64,000 bases of DNA from Lacrimispora xylanisolvens (GCF_002934545.1 NZ_PTJA01000001.1:434001-498000); one strand, 5' to 3'. Shown: positions 8,253 through 17,377, counted from the stretch's first letter. Notes: generated by a model from the sequence alone, not told the origin. Program-made: numbers and translations.

Positions 8253-8296
8253 GAGCTCACAATAAATGATTTGGAACTGTCAAAGGAGGAAAAGTG

Positions 8297-9430
8297 ATGG
8301 CAAGAAGAATTGAAGGTTCAACTCCAAAAGCTGATGGATACAGAATGCCTGCAGAGTTTGAAGAGCAGGAATGTATCTGGATACTTTGGCCATGGCGTAA
8401 TGACAATTACAGACTTGGAGCAAAACCGGCACAGGCGGCTTACGTTGATGTGGCGAGGGCCATTAGTGAATTTGAGATGGTTAATATGCTTGTTCCACCA
8501 ATCCAGTATGAGAACGCATTGGCTCGCATTGCCCCAATTAACAATGGAAATATCAATATCATTGAGATGACAAATGATGACGCCTGGATTCGTGATACAG
8601 GTCCCACATTCCTGGTAAATGATAGGGGTGGTATTCGTGCAGTGGACTGGGGATTCAATGCATATGGCGGTTTAGTCGATGGATTGTATTTCCCATGGCA
8701 TGAAGATGAGCTGATTGCCCGTAAAGTCTGTGAAATTGCAAACGTGGATACTTATAAACCAAAGAATACGGCAGTTGAGGAGAAAGACTTTATCCTGGAA
8801 GGCGGGTCCATTCATGTTGATGGAGAGGGAACCTGTATTGTAACAGAGATGTGTCTTTTGCATGAATCACGGAATCCAGAGATGAGTAAGGAACAGATTG
8901 AAGAAAAATTAAAAGAATATCTGAATGTAGAAAAGGTTCTGTGGGTAAAAGATGGTATTGATCCATACGAGACAAATGGCCATATCGATGATGTTGCCTG
9001 TTTTGTTCGCCCAGGTGAGGTTATGTGTATTTACACAGATGATGAAAAACATCCATTCTATAAAGAAGCACAAGCCGCTTATCATTTCCTCTCTGAGCAG
9101 ACAGATGCAAAGGGACGGAAACTCAAAGTACACAAATTATGTGTAACAAAGGAACCATGTTATTTGAAAGATGCAGACACCATTGACTTTTCAGAAGGTG
9201 CAATACCACGTGTAGAGGGAGAGATATCCATTGCTTCGTATCTGAATTATCTGATTGTAAACGGCGCAGTCATTCTTCCACAGTATGGAGACGAGAATGA
9301 TGCACTTGCAATGGAGCAGGTTCAGACAGCATTTCCAGAACGTAAGGTGGTAGGAGTGTACACACCAGAAATTGCATATGGTGGTGGAAATATTCACTGT
9401 ATTACACAGCAGCAGCCAAAAGCAAAATGA
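8297..9430 (+). CDS. aguA: Agmatine deiminase
   Basis: 377 residues from ATG 8297, with GGAGG (8285-8289) 7 bp upstream. The penta-repeat guanidino-modifying fold is intact: NDDAWIRDTGPTF near residue 95, the histidine of NGHIDDVACF near 230, and the catalytic cysteine in GGGNIHCIT near the C-terminus. The enzyme hydrolyses agmatine to N-carbamoylputrescine and ammonia in the cytosol. It is the first gene of a four-gene operon with putrescine carbamoyltransferase, carbamate kinase and an antiporter, so the pathway role is strongly supported by context. Confidence 0.95.
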   Translation: MARRIEGSTPKADGYRMPAEFEEQECIWILWPWRNDNYRLGAKPAQAAYVDVARAISEFEMVNMLVPPIQYENALARIAPINNGNINIIEMTNDDAWIRDTGPTFLVNDRGGIRAVDWGFNAYGGLVDGLYFPWHEDELIARKVCEIANVDTYKPKNTAVEEKDFILEGGSIHVDGEGTCIVTEMCLLHESRNPEMSKEQIEEKLKEYLNVEKVLWVKDGIDPYETNGHIDDVACFVRPGEVMCIYTDDEKHPFYKEAQAAYHFLSEQTDAKGRKLKVHKLCVTKEPCYLKDADTIDFSEGAIPRVEGEISIASYLNYLIVNGAVILPQYGDENDALAMEQVQTAFPERKVVGVYTPEIAYGGGNIHCITQQQPKAK

Positions 9431-9452
9431 TTTTATAAAGGAGAATATATTT

Positions 9453-10493
9453 ATGTACGCAAATGGAGTAAGACATTTTATTAACATTCAGGATTATTCG
9501 AAAGATGAAATCATGGGGATTGTTAAGCTTTCAATCGAAATTAAAAAATGTATCAAAGCAGGTTACTATCCACCACTGTTAAAAGGAAAAACACTTGGAA
9601 TGATCTTTCAGCAGTCATCAACAAGAACAAGAGTATCCTTTGAAACCGCTATGCAGCAGCTGGGTGGACATGCTCAATATCTTGGACCGGGCATGATCCA
9701 GCTTGGCGGACATGAAACAATCGGCGATACCGGAAAAGTCCTTTCTCAGTTAATTGATATTGTTATGGCACGTGTGATTGACCATAAGACAATTGTGGAG
9801 CTTGGGAATGCCTGTACCATCCCGGTATTAAACGGAATGTCAGACTATAGCCATCCAACACAGGCTATTGCTGATGTTATCACAATGGTTGAACACCTTC
9901 CCCAGGGTAAAAAAATTGAAGATATGAAAGTTGTTTATGTTGGTGACGGAACACAGACAGCGGCTTCTCTTGCAACAATCTGTACAAAGATCGGTATGGC
10001 ATTTGTACACCTTGGTCCGAAGGAATACTGGCTGGAGCACAGTCCATCAGCAGATGCGCTTCCTCATATTCTTGAAAACTGCAAAGAATCTGGCGCAACG
10101 TTCCTTGCAACAGAAGACAAAGCTGCTTTATCAGGGGCGGATGTTATCTACACAGACGTTTGGTATGGTCTGTATGAAAATGAAACTCCAAAGGATGTTC
10201 GTGTCTCAATCTTTGGTGAATATCAGGTGAATCGGGAACTTATGGCACAGGGAAATATCGGTTGCAAATTTATGCATCCACTGCCAGCAACAAGAAATGA
10301 AGATGTTACAGATGAAGTTCTTGATTCTGATTCTTCCCTCTGCTGGCTGGAAGCTGGAAACAGACTTACAGCGATGAGAGGTCTTCTTGTGTATCTGACA
10401 CAGTACATGAGAAAGCAGGCTCCAACTGAACTTTCTATTGCTGCCGCAAAAGAGTCCTTAGAGAAATTTATGGCTGACAGCGGGATCGAATAA
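9453..10493 (+). CDS. ptcA: Putrescine carbamoyltransferase
   Basis: 346 residues from ATG 9453 (MYANGVRHFINIQ), 22 bp after aguA and preceded by AAAGGAG. The carbamoyl-phosphate motif SSTRTRVSFE, the segment SHPTQAIAD, and HPLPATRNEDVTDEV are present. Ornithine carbamoyltransferases usually have HCLP here, so this is not a plain OTC; with aguA and carbamate kinase as neighbours the phosphorolysis of carbamoylputrescine to putrescine and carbamoyl phosphate is the expected reaction. The protein is cytosolic and trimeric in the family. An OTC activity on the side cannot be excluded. Confidence 0.92.
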   Translation: MYANGVRHFINIQDYSKDEIMGIVKLSIEIKKCIKAGYYPPLLKGKTLGMIFQQSSTRTRVSFETAMQQLGGHAQYLGPGMIQLGGHETIGDTGKVLSQLIDIVMARVIDHKTIVELGNACTIPVLNGMSDYSHPTQAIADVITMVEHLPQGKKIEDMKVVYVGDGTQTAASLATICTKIGMAFVHLGPKEYWLEHSPSADALPHILENCKESGATFLATEDKAALSGADVIYTDVWYGLYENETPKDVRVSIFGEYQVNRELMAQGNIGCKFMHPLPATRNEDVTDEVLDSDSSLCWLEAGNRLTAMRGLLVYLTQYMRKQAPTELSIAAAKESLEKFMADSGIE

Positions 10494-10554
10494 TTAAACC
10501 AGGAAAATCCCGGAATCTTAACAGTTCCGGGAAATCCATTTTAAGGAGATTAGA

Positions 10555-11496
10555 ATGTCAAAAATCGTAATAGCATTAGGGGGAAATGCGCTTCAATCAA
10601 AGAATAGCGCACCTACAGCAGAAGGACAGCTGGAAGTTGTTCGTAAGACATGTGAGTCATTGGCACAGATTTGTGCAGATGGACACGAAATTGCAATCGT
10701 GCATGGAAACGGGCCCCAGGTAGGGAGAATTCTTCTTGCATCTGAAACGGCAAAAGATGTCACACCGGCAATGCCGTTTGATGTATGCGGTGCCATGTCA
10801 CAAGGATACATTGGATATCAGATTCAACAGGCACTGCGATATGCATTAAGGCTTAAAAATATCAATTGTCCGGTACTTACAGTTGCAACACAGATGGTAG
10901 TAGACAAAGATGATCCGGCATTTAAAAATCCTACAAAACCAATAGGAGCTTTTTATACAGAAGAAGAGGCAACCGAATTACAGAAAACAAAAGGCTACAC
11001 CATGAAAGAGGATGCCGGACGTGGCTGGCGACGGGTAGTAGCATCCCCGATTCCTAAGAAAATCATAGAGATTGAGGCTATAAAAAAACTTTGGGATTCT
11101 TCTGTAGTGATTTCATGCGGTGGTGGTGGGATTCCTATTGTAGAAAATATGGATGGAAATCTTGAAGGTGTTGCAGCAGTCATCGATAAAGATTTTGCAG
11201 CAGAACTGTTATCAGAGGAGGTCGAGGCTGATATTCTGATGATTCTTACAGAAGTGGATAAGGTGGCAATCAATTGGGGCAAAGAAAATCAGGAAAGCAT
11301 TTCATCTATGAGCTTAAAGAAAGCAACTCAGTACATCGATGAGGGGCAGTTTGCACCTGGAAGTATGCTTCCCAAAGTAGAAGCGGCAATGAAATTTGTT
11401 CGGGCTTATCCACAGAAAAAGGCAATTATCACAAGCCTTGAGCATGCAATTGATGCACTGAATGGGGAGACGGGAACAGTAATTACATTTGCCTAA
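10555..11496 (+). CDS. arcC: Carbamate kinase
   Basis: 313 residues, standard for carbamate kinases of the amino-acid kinase fold. Visible motifs are IVIALGGNALQ at the N-terminus, VHGNGPQVG near residue 50, SCGGGGIPI near 190 and the DKDFAAELL segment. The enzyme makes ATP and carbamate (then CO2 and ammonia) from carbamoyl phosphate and ADP, which is the energy-yielding step of agmatine fermentation. It lies 61 bp after ptcA with AAGGAG ahead of the ATG. In this operon it corresponds to aguC of other bacteria. Confidence 0.95.
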   Translation: MSKIVIALGGNALQSKNSAPTAEGQLEVVRKTCESLAQICADGHEIAIVHGNGPQVGRILLASETAKDVTPAMPFDVCGAMSQGYIGYQIQQALRYALRLKNINCPVLTVATQMVVDKDDPAFKNPTKPIGAFYTEEEATELQKTKGYTMKEDAGRGWRRVVASPIPKKIIEIEAIKKLWDSSVVISCGGGGIPIVENMDGNLEGVAAVIDKDFAAELLSEEVEADILMILTEVDKVAINWGKENQESISSMSLKKATQYIDEGQFAPGSMLPKVEAAMKFVRAYPQKKAIITSLEHAIDALNGETGTVITFA

Positions 11497-11551
11497 ATTG
11501 TAATCAGGGGGAGAAGAAAAAGCACATAGAAAAAGATTGGGGAAAATACAT

Positions 11552-12898
11552 ATGGAAAGAGAAAAAACTCTGACGCTGGTTGACATGATCGGTATGACGT
11601 TATCTGCTTTTGTTTCCATGGAGCTGATTGCATCAATGGCACAGGTAGGCCCATCTGTCATCGTATCATTTATTATTTTAGGCGGCTCCTATTTGTACAC
11701 ACACTGTGTGCTTTGTGCAGAACTTGGAAGTACCTACCCGGAGCAGGGAGGTATTTATTCCTGGGTGAAGAAAGCATTGGGGCCTAAGTGGGCGGGAAGA
11801 ACAAACTGGTGGTATTGGGTAAACTGTGTGGGGTTTGTTCCATCGGTCATGATTCCGTTTGTTGCAATTTTTAAACAGTTATTCTGGCCGGACATGACAC
11901 TCACAATGACAATCATGTTAAGTGTGGCAGGAACCTGGATGATTGTGTTATTTAATATTATTCCTCTTAAGGATTCAAAGCATTTAAATAACATTGGTAC
12001 AGCAGCAAAAATATTATTCTGTCTGTCATTAATCGTGGGTGGTATTTACTATGCAGTAAAAGGAAATGCAGTTGTGTCATTTAATGCAGGGACTATGGTT
12101 CCGAAATTCGATTTGACACTGGTCGCTTTGATTCCTGTATTTGTATATGGCCTTACAGGAATGGATGCCGTAGGCTGTGCATCAGAAGAAATGAAAAATC
12201 CAAAGAAGGATATGCCAAAGGCATTGATTATATCCTCCCTTGTATCAGTTGGGCTTTATATATTTTCTACAATGGCAGTAGAATTCATTCTTCCGGCAGA
12301 TGCAATTGACGGAACAACAGGTTTAATTGATGCTATCATGGTCATCTATGGAGGCAGCAAGGTTTTTGTGATTCTCATTGCCATCTGTCTGGCTCTCTTA
12401 TTTTTCAGCAACGCATTTGCATGGCCGCTGGCAGCAAACAAAGTTATTCTTGAGGCAGCAGAAGCAGGAGAATTTCCAAAAGTATTTGCGGTTAAGAATA
12501 AATATGGATCACCTGTTGGGGCATCTGTTATTTTAGGAATAGCAGCTACAGGACTGATTGTGTTCTATGGAATGATTGCAACATCAAATGAGGGATTATT
12601 TTGGTCAATTCTTGCATTTACAGGAGTTGTTTACCTGGCGCCCTATGTTTTGCTATCTCTCGCATTTATTAAACTGCGTAAAGCAGATCCAGATAAAGAA
12701 AGACCATTCAAGGCACCGGGAAGTAAGTTTGCAATTGCATGTGCAGTGTACCATATGCTTATTTTAATCGGATCCTGTATTTCATTCCTCTTTCCACAGG
12801 GGGGCGGAATCATTGGTACAGTTGTAATCCTGGTAAGCCTGATTATTACGCAAATTGTGGGTGAGATTATGATTGCAAGGTCAATTAATACAAAATAA
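11552..12898 (+). CDS. aguD: Agmatine/putrescine antiporter, APC family
   Basis: 448 residues from ATG 11552; a TTG at 11537 is in frame but lacks a proper ribosome site. About 12 hydrophobic segments form an APC-type transporter. Being the last gene of the agmatine deiminase operon, it should exchange external agmatine for internal putrescine, as AguD does. The order here, deiminase, transferase, kinase, antiporter, differs from the order transferase, antiporter, deiminase, kinase known from enterococci. Substrate is inferred from the operon, not from residues. Confidence 0.85.
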   Translation: MEREKTLTLVDMIGMTLSAFVSMELIASMAQVGPSVIVSFIILGGSYLYTHCVLCAELGSTYPEQGGIYSWVKKALGPKWAGRTNWWYWVNCVGFVPSVMIPFVAIFKQLFWPDMTLTMTIMLSVAGTWMIVLFNIIPLKDSKHLNNIGTAAKILFCLSLIVGGIYYAVKGNAVVSFNAGTMVPKFDLTLVALIPVFVYGLTGMDAVGCASEEMKNPKKDMPKALIISSLVSVGLYIFSTMAVEFILPADAIDGTTGLIDAIMVIYGGSKVFVILIAICLALLFFSNAFAWPLAANKVILEAAEAGEFPKVFAVKNKYGSPVGASVILGIAATGLIVFYGMIATSNEGLFWSILAFTGVVYLAPYVLLSLAFIKLRKADPDKERPFKAPGSKFAIACAVYHMLILIGSCISFLFPQGGGIIGTVVILVSLIITQIVGEIMIARSINTK

Positions 12899-12915
12899 GT
12901 TCAATAACAAAATTA

Positions 12916-13815
12916 TTAGCAGATCGTGTCCTTTAATATTTTTTCAATATATTTTATGAGCTTTGCCGATTCAGGAGAAGCAGGAACATCACCAGAACGT
13001 TTGATGGAGTAGTAATCATTTTCAAACTCCAGCCCGGGACATTCAATGATGCGAAGCTGCTTATGGTAAAGCTCTTTTTTTATTGCCATATAGGGCAGAA
13101 AAGCAAGTCCGAACCCGTTAATTGCCGACAGCTTAATGGATTCCGTGGATTCCAGTGTGTAGGGAATATGAAGTCTGCCGATCTGAATTCCGTTTTTAAC
13201 CAGAGATTTGTCCAGGAGCTGCCTGGTTTTCTGGTTCTTTACAAGCATCAGCAGAGGATAGTCATAAAGTTCCTCAGAGGACAGCTGGTCCGGAACCTCC
13301 ATCTTTTCTCCTGCAACCAGACAGAACCGGTCGGTAAATACCTTTTTAGAGGAAAGATTTTTATCCTTTGGTTTGCCGATAATAATCCCCATATCTGCCT
13401 GACCTTTCGTTATTTTTTCTTCAATGTTCTGGCTGGACATGACCTCCATCTGAAGGGTGTATTGGGGATAATTGTTCTTTACATGATAAAGGGTACAGGG
13501 CAGAGCATAAGAATAGACACAGGGGTTGGCCATAATATGTATGGTTTTATTCTGGTTTTGAGAGTTGGAGATATCAAGAAACATTCGGTCATAAGAAGAT
13601 GTAATTTCCGTGGCATAATGGGATACGATTTTACCTGTATCAGTAGGAACAACTCCGTTATAATTGCGCTCAAAAAGCCGGGTTCCAATTTCCAGCTCCA
13701 TGGCCCGAAGCTGCTGGCTTAGTGCAGACTGGCTGATGTTCATTAATTCTGCAGCCTTTGAGATGCTTCCAGTTTCCACTATTTTAATAAACATCTTCAA
13801 ATTTAGAACGTTCAT
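12916..13815 (-). CDS. LysR family regulator of the sulfur/selenium transport cluster
   Basis: 299 residues, complete, with an N-terminal winged helix (SISKAAELMNISQSALSQQL, about residues 17-36) and the usual effector-binding domain. AGGGGG precedes its ATG. It is convergent with aguD (17 bp between stops) and divergent from the YeeE/YedE cluster. The 221-bp divergent region carries a perfect palindrome GGTATAAG-N5-CTTATACC of LysR T-N11-A type centred about 62 bp before the expected start of the cluster, so control of that cluster is likely. The co-inducer is unknown; LysR proteins such as CysB/CysL-type regulators sense sulfur metabolites. Confidence 0.82.
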   Translation of the reverse strand: MNVLNLKMFIKIVETGSISKAAELMNISQSALSQQLRAMELEIGTRLFERNYNGVVPTDTGKIVSHYATEITSSYDRMFLDISNSQNQNKTIHIMANPCVYSYALPCTLYHVKNNYPQYTLQMEVMSSQNIEEKITKGQADMGIIIGKPKDKNLSSKKVFTDRFCLVAGEKMEVPDQLSSEELYDYPLLMLVKNQKTRQLLDKSLVKNGIQIGRLHIPYTLESTESIKLSAINGFGLAFLPYMAIKKELYHKQLRIIECPGLEFENDYYSIKRSGDVPASPESAKLIKYIEKILKDTIC

Positions 13816-13920
13816 AAGAATCCCCCTTCTTAAAACTGTTAACTGTTAAAATTCTGTACGTTTCCCCTTGGCCAATTATAACAAATATACGGCATTATGA
13901 CTAGTGGCAAGATTTATTTG

Positions 13921-13986
13921 GGTATAAGGATATCTTATACCATATAAAAATCTTGATTAACAGCTTTCCATTTATTATGATATAAT
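13921..13986 (+). promoter_or_regulatory. LysR operator and promoter of the YeeE/YedE cluster
   Basis: GGTATAAG-N5-CTTATACC at 13921-13941 is a perfect palindrome with 8-bp arms. A consensus -10 TATAAT lies at 13981-13986 with no good -35, which suggests activator dependence; the palindrome centre is about -62. Confidence 0.65.
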
Positions 13987-14036
13987 TTAACCGTAAAGAT
14001 CGTTATATAATTATCAATGTAGAAGGGAGGATTCAA

Positions 14037-14729
14037 GTGTCAGAGACTAATTCAAGTACCGAAACAGGTACACAAAGAGTGCGTAAGCCTAGAAAGCCCA
14101 AAAAGAGTCAGATTCCATTTGCGCTGTTGCTTACTGCACTGATCATCGCTTTTGGATTCTATTTGGGGCAGGGGAGTAATAAGCTTCCGGTTTACTGGAT
14201 TTTTGGTATCGCATTTGGTTATATTCTGCAGCGTTCCAGATTCTGCTTTACAGCAGCGTTCCGTGATCCCTGCATAACAGGTAGCACATCAGTAACGAGA
14301 GCTGTCCTGGTGGCAGCTGCTGTATCAAGCGTGGGATTCGTGGCAATTAAGTATGCCAGCGCCATGGGCGGCGGAGATTCCAATTTAAACATGGCGGGGG
14401 TATCCCCCATCGGTCTGCCGTTAATGATCGGAGCCGTTTTATTTGGAATCGGTATGGTAATTGCAGGAGGCTGTGCTTCCGGAACATTAATGCGTGTAGG
14501 AGAGGGTTTCCTTATGCAGATGCTGTCACTGGTATTTTTTATTGCAGGTTCCGTATGGGGTGCTCATGACATGGGATTCTGGGGCAAATTAAATACCAAT
14601 GCTCCAAAGATATTTTTACCTGACGTGTTTGGCTGGTTTGGAGCAATTGTGGTTCAGGGCCTGATTATTGTATTGCTCTACATAGCTGCTGTGAAATGGC
14701 AGCAGAAGAAAATGGGAAGTATTGAATAA
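14037..14729 (+). CDS. YeeE/YedE family transporter, N-terminal half-like protein
   Basis: 230 residues starting at GTG 14037, with AGGGAGG 6 bp upstream. A basic N-terminal tail of about 30 residues precedes about 6 hydrophobic segments. Two family motifs are visible: QRSRFCFTAAFRDP and GGCASGTLMRVGEG. The conserved cysteines of such motifs carry thiosulfate sulfur in characterised YeeE/TsuA importers. TsuA-type proteins are about 330-400 residues with two such halves; here the halves are separate genes (this one and 15008-15556) flanking a TusA-like gene. The substrate could be thiosulfate or a selenium compound. Confidence 0.82.
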   Translation: MSETNSSTETGTQRVRKPRKPKKSQIPFALLLTALIIAFGFYLGQGSNKLPVYWIFGIAFGYILQRSRFCFTAAFRDPCITGSTSVTRAVLVAAAVSSVGFVAIKYASAMGGGDSNLNMAGVSPIGLPLMIGAVLFGIGMVIAGGCASGTLMRVGEGFLMQMLSLVFFIAGSVWGAHDMGFWGKLNTNAPKIFLPDVFGWFGAIVVQGLIIVLLYIAAVKWQQKKMGSIE

Positions 14730-14752
14730 ATTTTATTTGAAGGAGATAAAAA

Positions 14753-14980
14753 ATGGCTGAATTTACACTGGATTGTTTAGGCGAGGCTTGTCCTGTACCG
14801 TTAATGAAAACAGAAAAAAAGATGAGTGAGTTATCTGTAGGAGATGTGCTGGTTGTTTCCATCGACCACAGCTGTGCAATGAAGAATGTACCTGAATGGG
14901 CAAGAAAACAGGGACACAATGTTGAAATTGAAGAAGTAGATGACGGTGAATGGGAAATCGTTATTGAGAAAGCAAAATAA
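14753..14980 (+). CDS. TusA/SirA-like sulfur carrier (TsuB-like)
   Basis: 75 residues with the signature CLGEACPVPLMK and a C-terminal DGEWEIVIEKAK. The motif cysteine is the sulfur-carrying residue of TusA proteins. It sits between two YeeE/YedE half genes, 23 bp after the first and 27 bp before the second. This matches the known pairing of a membrane thiosulfate importer with a TusA-like protein (YeeE-YeeD, TsuA-TsuB). It probably accepts sulfur from the membrane partner on the cytosolic side. AAGGAG precedes the ATG. Confidence 0.88.
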   Translation: MAEFTLDCLGEACPVPLMKTEKKMSELSVGDVLVVSIDHSCAMKNVPEWARKQGHNVEIEEVDDGEWEIVIEKAK

Positions 14981-15007
14981 TAACCGCTTTGAAAGTAGGT
15001 GAATGAA

Positions 15008-15556
15008 TTGAAAGAGTTTTTTATTAAACTGGGTGATCATCCGATTTACAAAAAACTGTTAAAGGAACCTTTAACCTATGTGGCGGGAGCCGTTTTACTT
15101 TCCGTTTTCCAGATTGCTCATTTCACAGTATTTGGAAAAGGCTGGGGAGTAACAAGTACATTTGCTGTCTGGGGAACCTGGGTTTATAACGCACTGGGCG
15201 GAGATGCAGGCAGCTGGGCCTATTATGCATCAGAAAAGATGCAGCAGGAGCTTCATACCAGTTTTCTGACAGACGGCGGTTCCATCCGAAATCTTGGCAT
15301 TATTTTCGGAGCATTGGCGGCGACCTTATTTGCATCACAGTTTAAAATAAAGAAGATTAAAACCCTGCGTCAGGTAGTGGCAGCTATCCTGGGCGGTCTG
15401 CTTATGGGATACGGAGCAAGGCTTGCAAACGGCTGTAACATCGGAGCATTGTTTACCGCAATTGCCTCCTTCTCCTTATCCGGCTGGGTATTTGGAGCGT
15501 TCCTTCTGGTGGGAGCATTTATCGGAAGCAAATTACTGGCAAAATATTTTATGTAA
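15008..15556 (+). CDS. YeeE/YedE family transporter, C-terminal half-like protein
   Basis: 182 residues if translation starts at TTG 15008, favoured because AGGTGA (14997-15002) lies 5 bp upstream; GTG at 14999 would add three residues but has no ribosome site. About 4-5 hydrophobic segments and the family motif YGARLANGCNIGALFTAI near residue 135 are seen. The motif cysteine corresponds to the second conserved cysteine motif of full-length YeeE/TsuA. With the gene at 14037 it probably forms one split importer. No stop or frameshift suggests decay. Confidence 0.8.
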   Translation: MKEFFIKLGDHPIYKKLLKEPLTYVAGAVLLSVFQIAHFTVFGKGWGVTSTFAVWGTWVYNALGGDAGSWAYYASEKMQQELHTSFLTDGGSIRNLGIIFGALAATLFASQFKIKKIKTLRQVVAAILGGLLMGYGARLANGCNIGALFTAIASFSLSGWVFGAFLLVGAFIGSKLLAKYFM

Positions 15557-15611
15557 TGGATGGAGCAATCAGAAATGATTGCTCCAATCCTTTAGAAAGG
15601 ATCTTATTACC

Positions 15612-16832
15612 ATGGAAAAGAAGACATTACAGTATGATGTAGTCATCATTGGCGGCGGTGCGGCTGGTTTAACTGCCGGTATCTATTGCGGCAGGGCAAA
15701 ATTAAAGACACTGATTATTGAAAAGACTCTGGTGGGAGGACTGGCAACGTATACCAATGAGATTGAAAACTATCCTGGTTTCCCGGAAGGAGCCACCGGT
15801 CTTGGACTGATGGATCTGTTTCATAAGCAGGCTAAAAAATTCGGAGTGGACTTTAAATTAACTGATGTAAGAAGCGTATCTCTTGAGGGAGATATAAAAA
15901 AAGTGGAAACCTTCCGCAATATTTTTGAGGCAAAGGCAGTAATCATAGCAAGCGGTGGAAAGCCTCGTCTGACCGGTGCAAAGAATGAGGAACTGTATCT
16001 ATATGATAAAGGTATCTCTTTCTGCGCCACCTGCGATGCTGCGGCCAACACGGGAAAAACCGTTATGGTAATCGGCAGCGGAGATGCAGCCATTGAAGAG
16101 GGGATGTTCTTAACCAAATTTGCGGATAAGGTGATTGTTTCCGTCATGCATGAGAAGGGAAAGATGGACTGTAATGAAATAGCAAAGGCTCAGGCACTTG
16201 CCAATCCCAAAATGGAATTTATGTGGAATACAGTTGTGGACAGCTTTGAGGGAGAGGAAAGACTTGGCACGGTTGTCTTAAAAAATGTAAAGACGGAAGA
16301 AAAAATTCCGGTAACCGTTGACAGCTGCTTCTTATTTATTGGCTATCTGCCTAATACCGAGATATTTAAGGGTATGCTGGATATGAACCGTGGTGGTTAT
16401 TTAATTACCAATGAGCGGATGGAAACCAATATACCCGGAGTTTATGCAGTCGGTGATGTCCGGGATAAATTCTTAAAGCAGGTTGCAACTGCAGTGGGAG
16501 ACGGAGCCGTAGCAGGCTATGGTGCTGAAAAATATCTTTCTGAGTGTGAGATATTTGAGCAGCAGATTATGAATGAAGGAAAGCCTTCTCTGGTCTATAT
16601 CTATAATGCAGTTGATGCAGATTCCAGAGAACTTCTATCTGTATTCAAAGAATTTGAGCAGAACCACAGGAATATACGGGTATCCTGTATTGACATCTAT
16701 AAATCGGACGGACTTGCAAAACGCCTTGGTGTTTCAAATGGTCCCTGCGCAGTATGGATTAAGGACTGTAAGATACAGGAGAAGATTGACAGCGAAATCA
16801 CAAAGGAACAGATTGAGAGTATTTGTAAATAG
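15612..16832 (+). CDS. Thioredoxin-reductase-like flavoprotein with C-terminal thioredoxin-fold domain
   Basis: 406 residues from ATG 15612, with AAAGGA about 10 bp upstream. Residues 1-310 form a thioredoxin reductase: FAD motif IIGGGAAGLTAG, redox pair FCATCDAAAN (usually CATCDG), NAD(P)H motif VIGSGDAAIEEG and the C-terminal FAD segment GVYAVGDVRDK. About 85 extra residues then follow, resembling a thioredoxin fold (SLVYIYNAVDADSRELLS), but with no CxxC. Ordinary TrxB is near 310 residues. It closes the YeeE-TusA-YeeE set, so it may supply electrons for reductive release of imported sulfur or selenium. The role of the tail is unknown. Confidence 0.82.
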   Translation: MEKKTLQYDVVIIGGGAAGLTAGIYCGRAKLKTLIIEKTLVGGLATYTNEIENYPGFPEGATGLGLMDLFHKQAKKFGVDFKLTDVRSVSLEGDIKKVETFRNIFEAKAVIIASGGKPRLTGAKNEELYLYDKGISFCATCDAAANTGKTVMVIGSGDAAIEEGMFLTKFADKVIVSVMHEKGKMDCNEIAKAQALANPKMEFMWNTVVDSFEGEERLGTVVLKNVKTEEKIPVTVDSCFLFIGYLPNTEIFKGMLDMNRGGYLITNERMETNIPGVYAVGDVRDKFLKQVATAVGDGAVAGYGAEKYLSECEIFEQQIMNEGKPSLVYIYNAVDADSRELLSVFKEFEQNHRNIRVSCIDIYKSDGLAKRLGVSNGPCAVWIKDCKIQEKIDSEITKEQIESICK

Positions 16833-16851
16833 GTTAATAAATTTATAAGTG

Positions 16852-16889
16852 ATCCCCAGCCAGGTGCCATCAGGTGCCTGTCAGGGGAT
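16852..16889 (+). terminator. Possible terminator after the flavoprotein gene
   Basis: ATCCCC (16852-16857) pairs with GGGGAT (16884-16889), with an inner CAGG/CCTG stem, followed by TTTTCTGTTTTA. The stem is imperfect. Confidence 0.5.
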
Positions 16890-17000
16890 TTTCTGTTTTA
16901 TCCCACGGGATATGTGAGTTAGTCACGGATAATAATAAAATAAGTTTTATAATGAAAATAAGCTTAACAAATATCTGGAACTACTAGAGGAGATCATAAT

Positions 17001-17321
17001 ATGTTTGAATTTTTAAAAAGAAGTACAGGAAAAGTAATTCACGTAAATGATTTGGACCCGCTTATTGGCAGCATTGAGTTAATTGATATTCGGGAACCAT
17101 TTGAATTTAAAAGCGGAACCATGAGAACAGCAAAAAATATCCCCATGGGCAGCTTAATCAATAACCCGGAAAAATATTTAATAAAGGACAAAACCTACTA
17201 TATTATGTGCCAGTCCGGTGCAAGAAGCAAACGTACCTGCAGCTCTCTTTTAAAAAAGGGCTTTGATGTAGTAAATGTAGCCGGCGGAATAGGCTCCTAC
17301 GTTGGTACAAAGAGAAAATAA
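17001..17321 (+). CDS. Rhodanese-like sulfurtransferase
   Basis: 106 residues, one rhodanese domain. The motif IDIREPFEF near residue 30 and the active-site loop MCQSGARSKRT near residue 73 carry the catalytic cysteine. Single-domain rhodaneses move sulfane sulfur from thiosulfate or persulfides to acceptors in the cytosol. It has its own TATAAT (16948-16953) region and a strong terminator, so it may be a separate unit, but its place beside the YeeE/TusA/flavoprotein genes points to the same sulfur route. Start ATG 17001 follows GAGGAG. Confidence 0.88.
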   Translation: MFEFLKRSTGKVIHVNDLDPLIGSIELIDIREPFEFKSGTMRTAKNIPMGSLINNPEKYLIKDKTYYIMCQSGARSKRTCSSLLKKGFDVVNVAGGIGSYVGTKRK

Positions 17322-17333
17322 AAAATGTCAGCT

Positions 17334-17377
17334 TCCGGTTTCATTTTCAGGGCTCTGAAATGGAACCGGATTTTTTT
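17334..17377 (+). terminator. Terminator after rhodanese gene
   Basis: TCCGGTTTCATTTTCAG (17334-17350) pairs with CTGAAATGGAACCGGA (17355-17370) with small mismatches, followed by seven T. Confidence 0.88.

Noticed and set aside
13063-13722. 219-codon plus-strand open frame opposite the LysR gene
   Set aside because: Antisense to a well-supported LysR gene, odd composition and no ribosome site; open by chance of codon bias.
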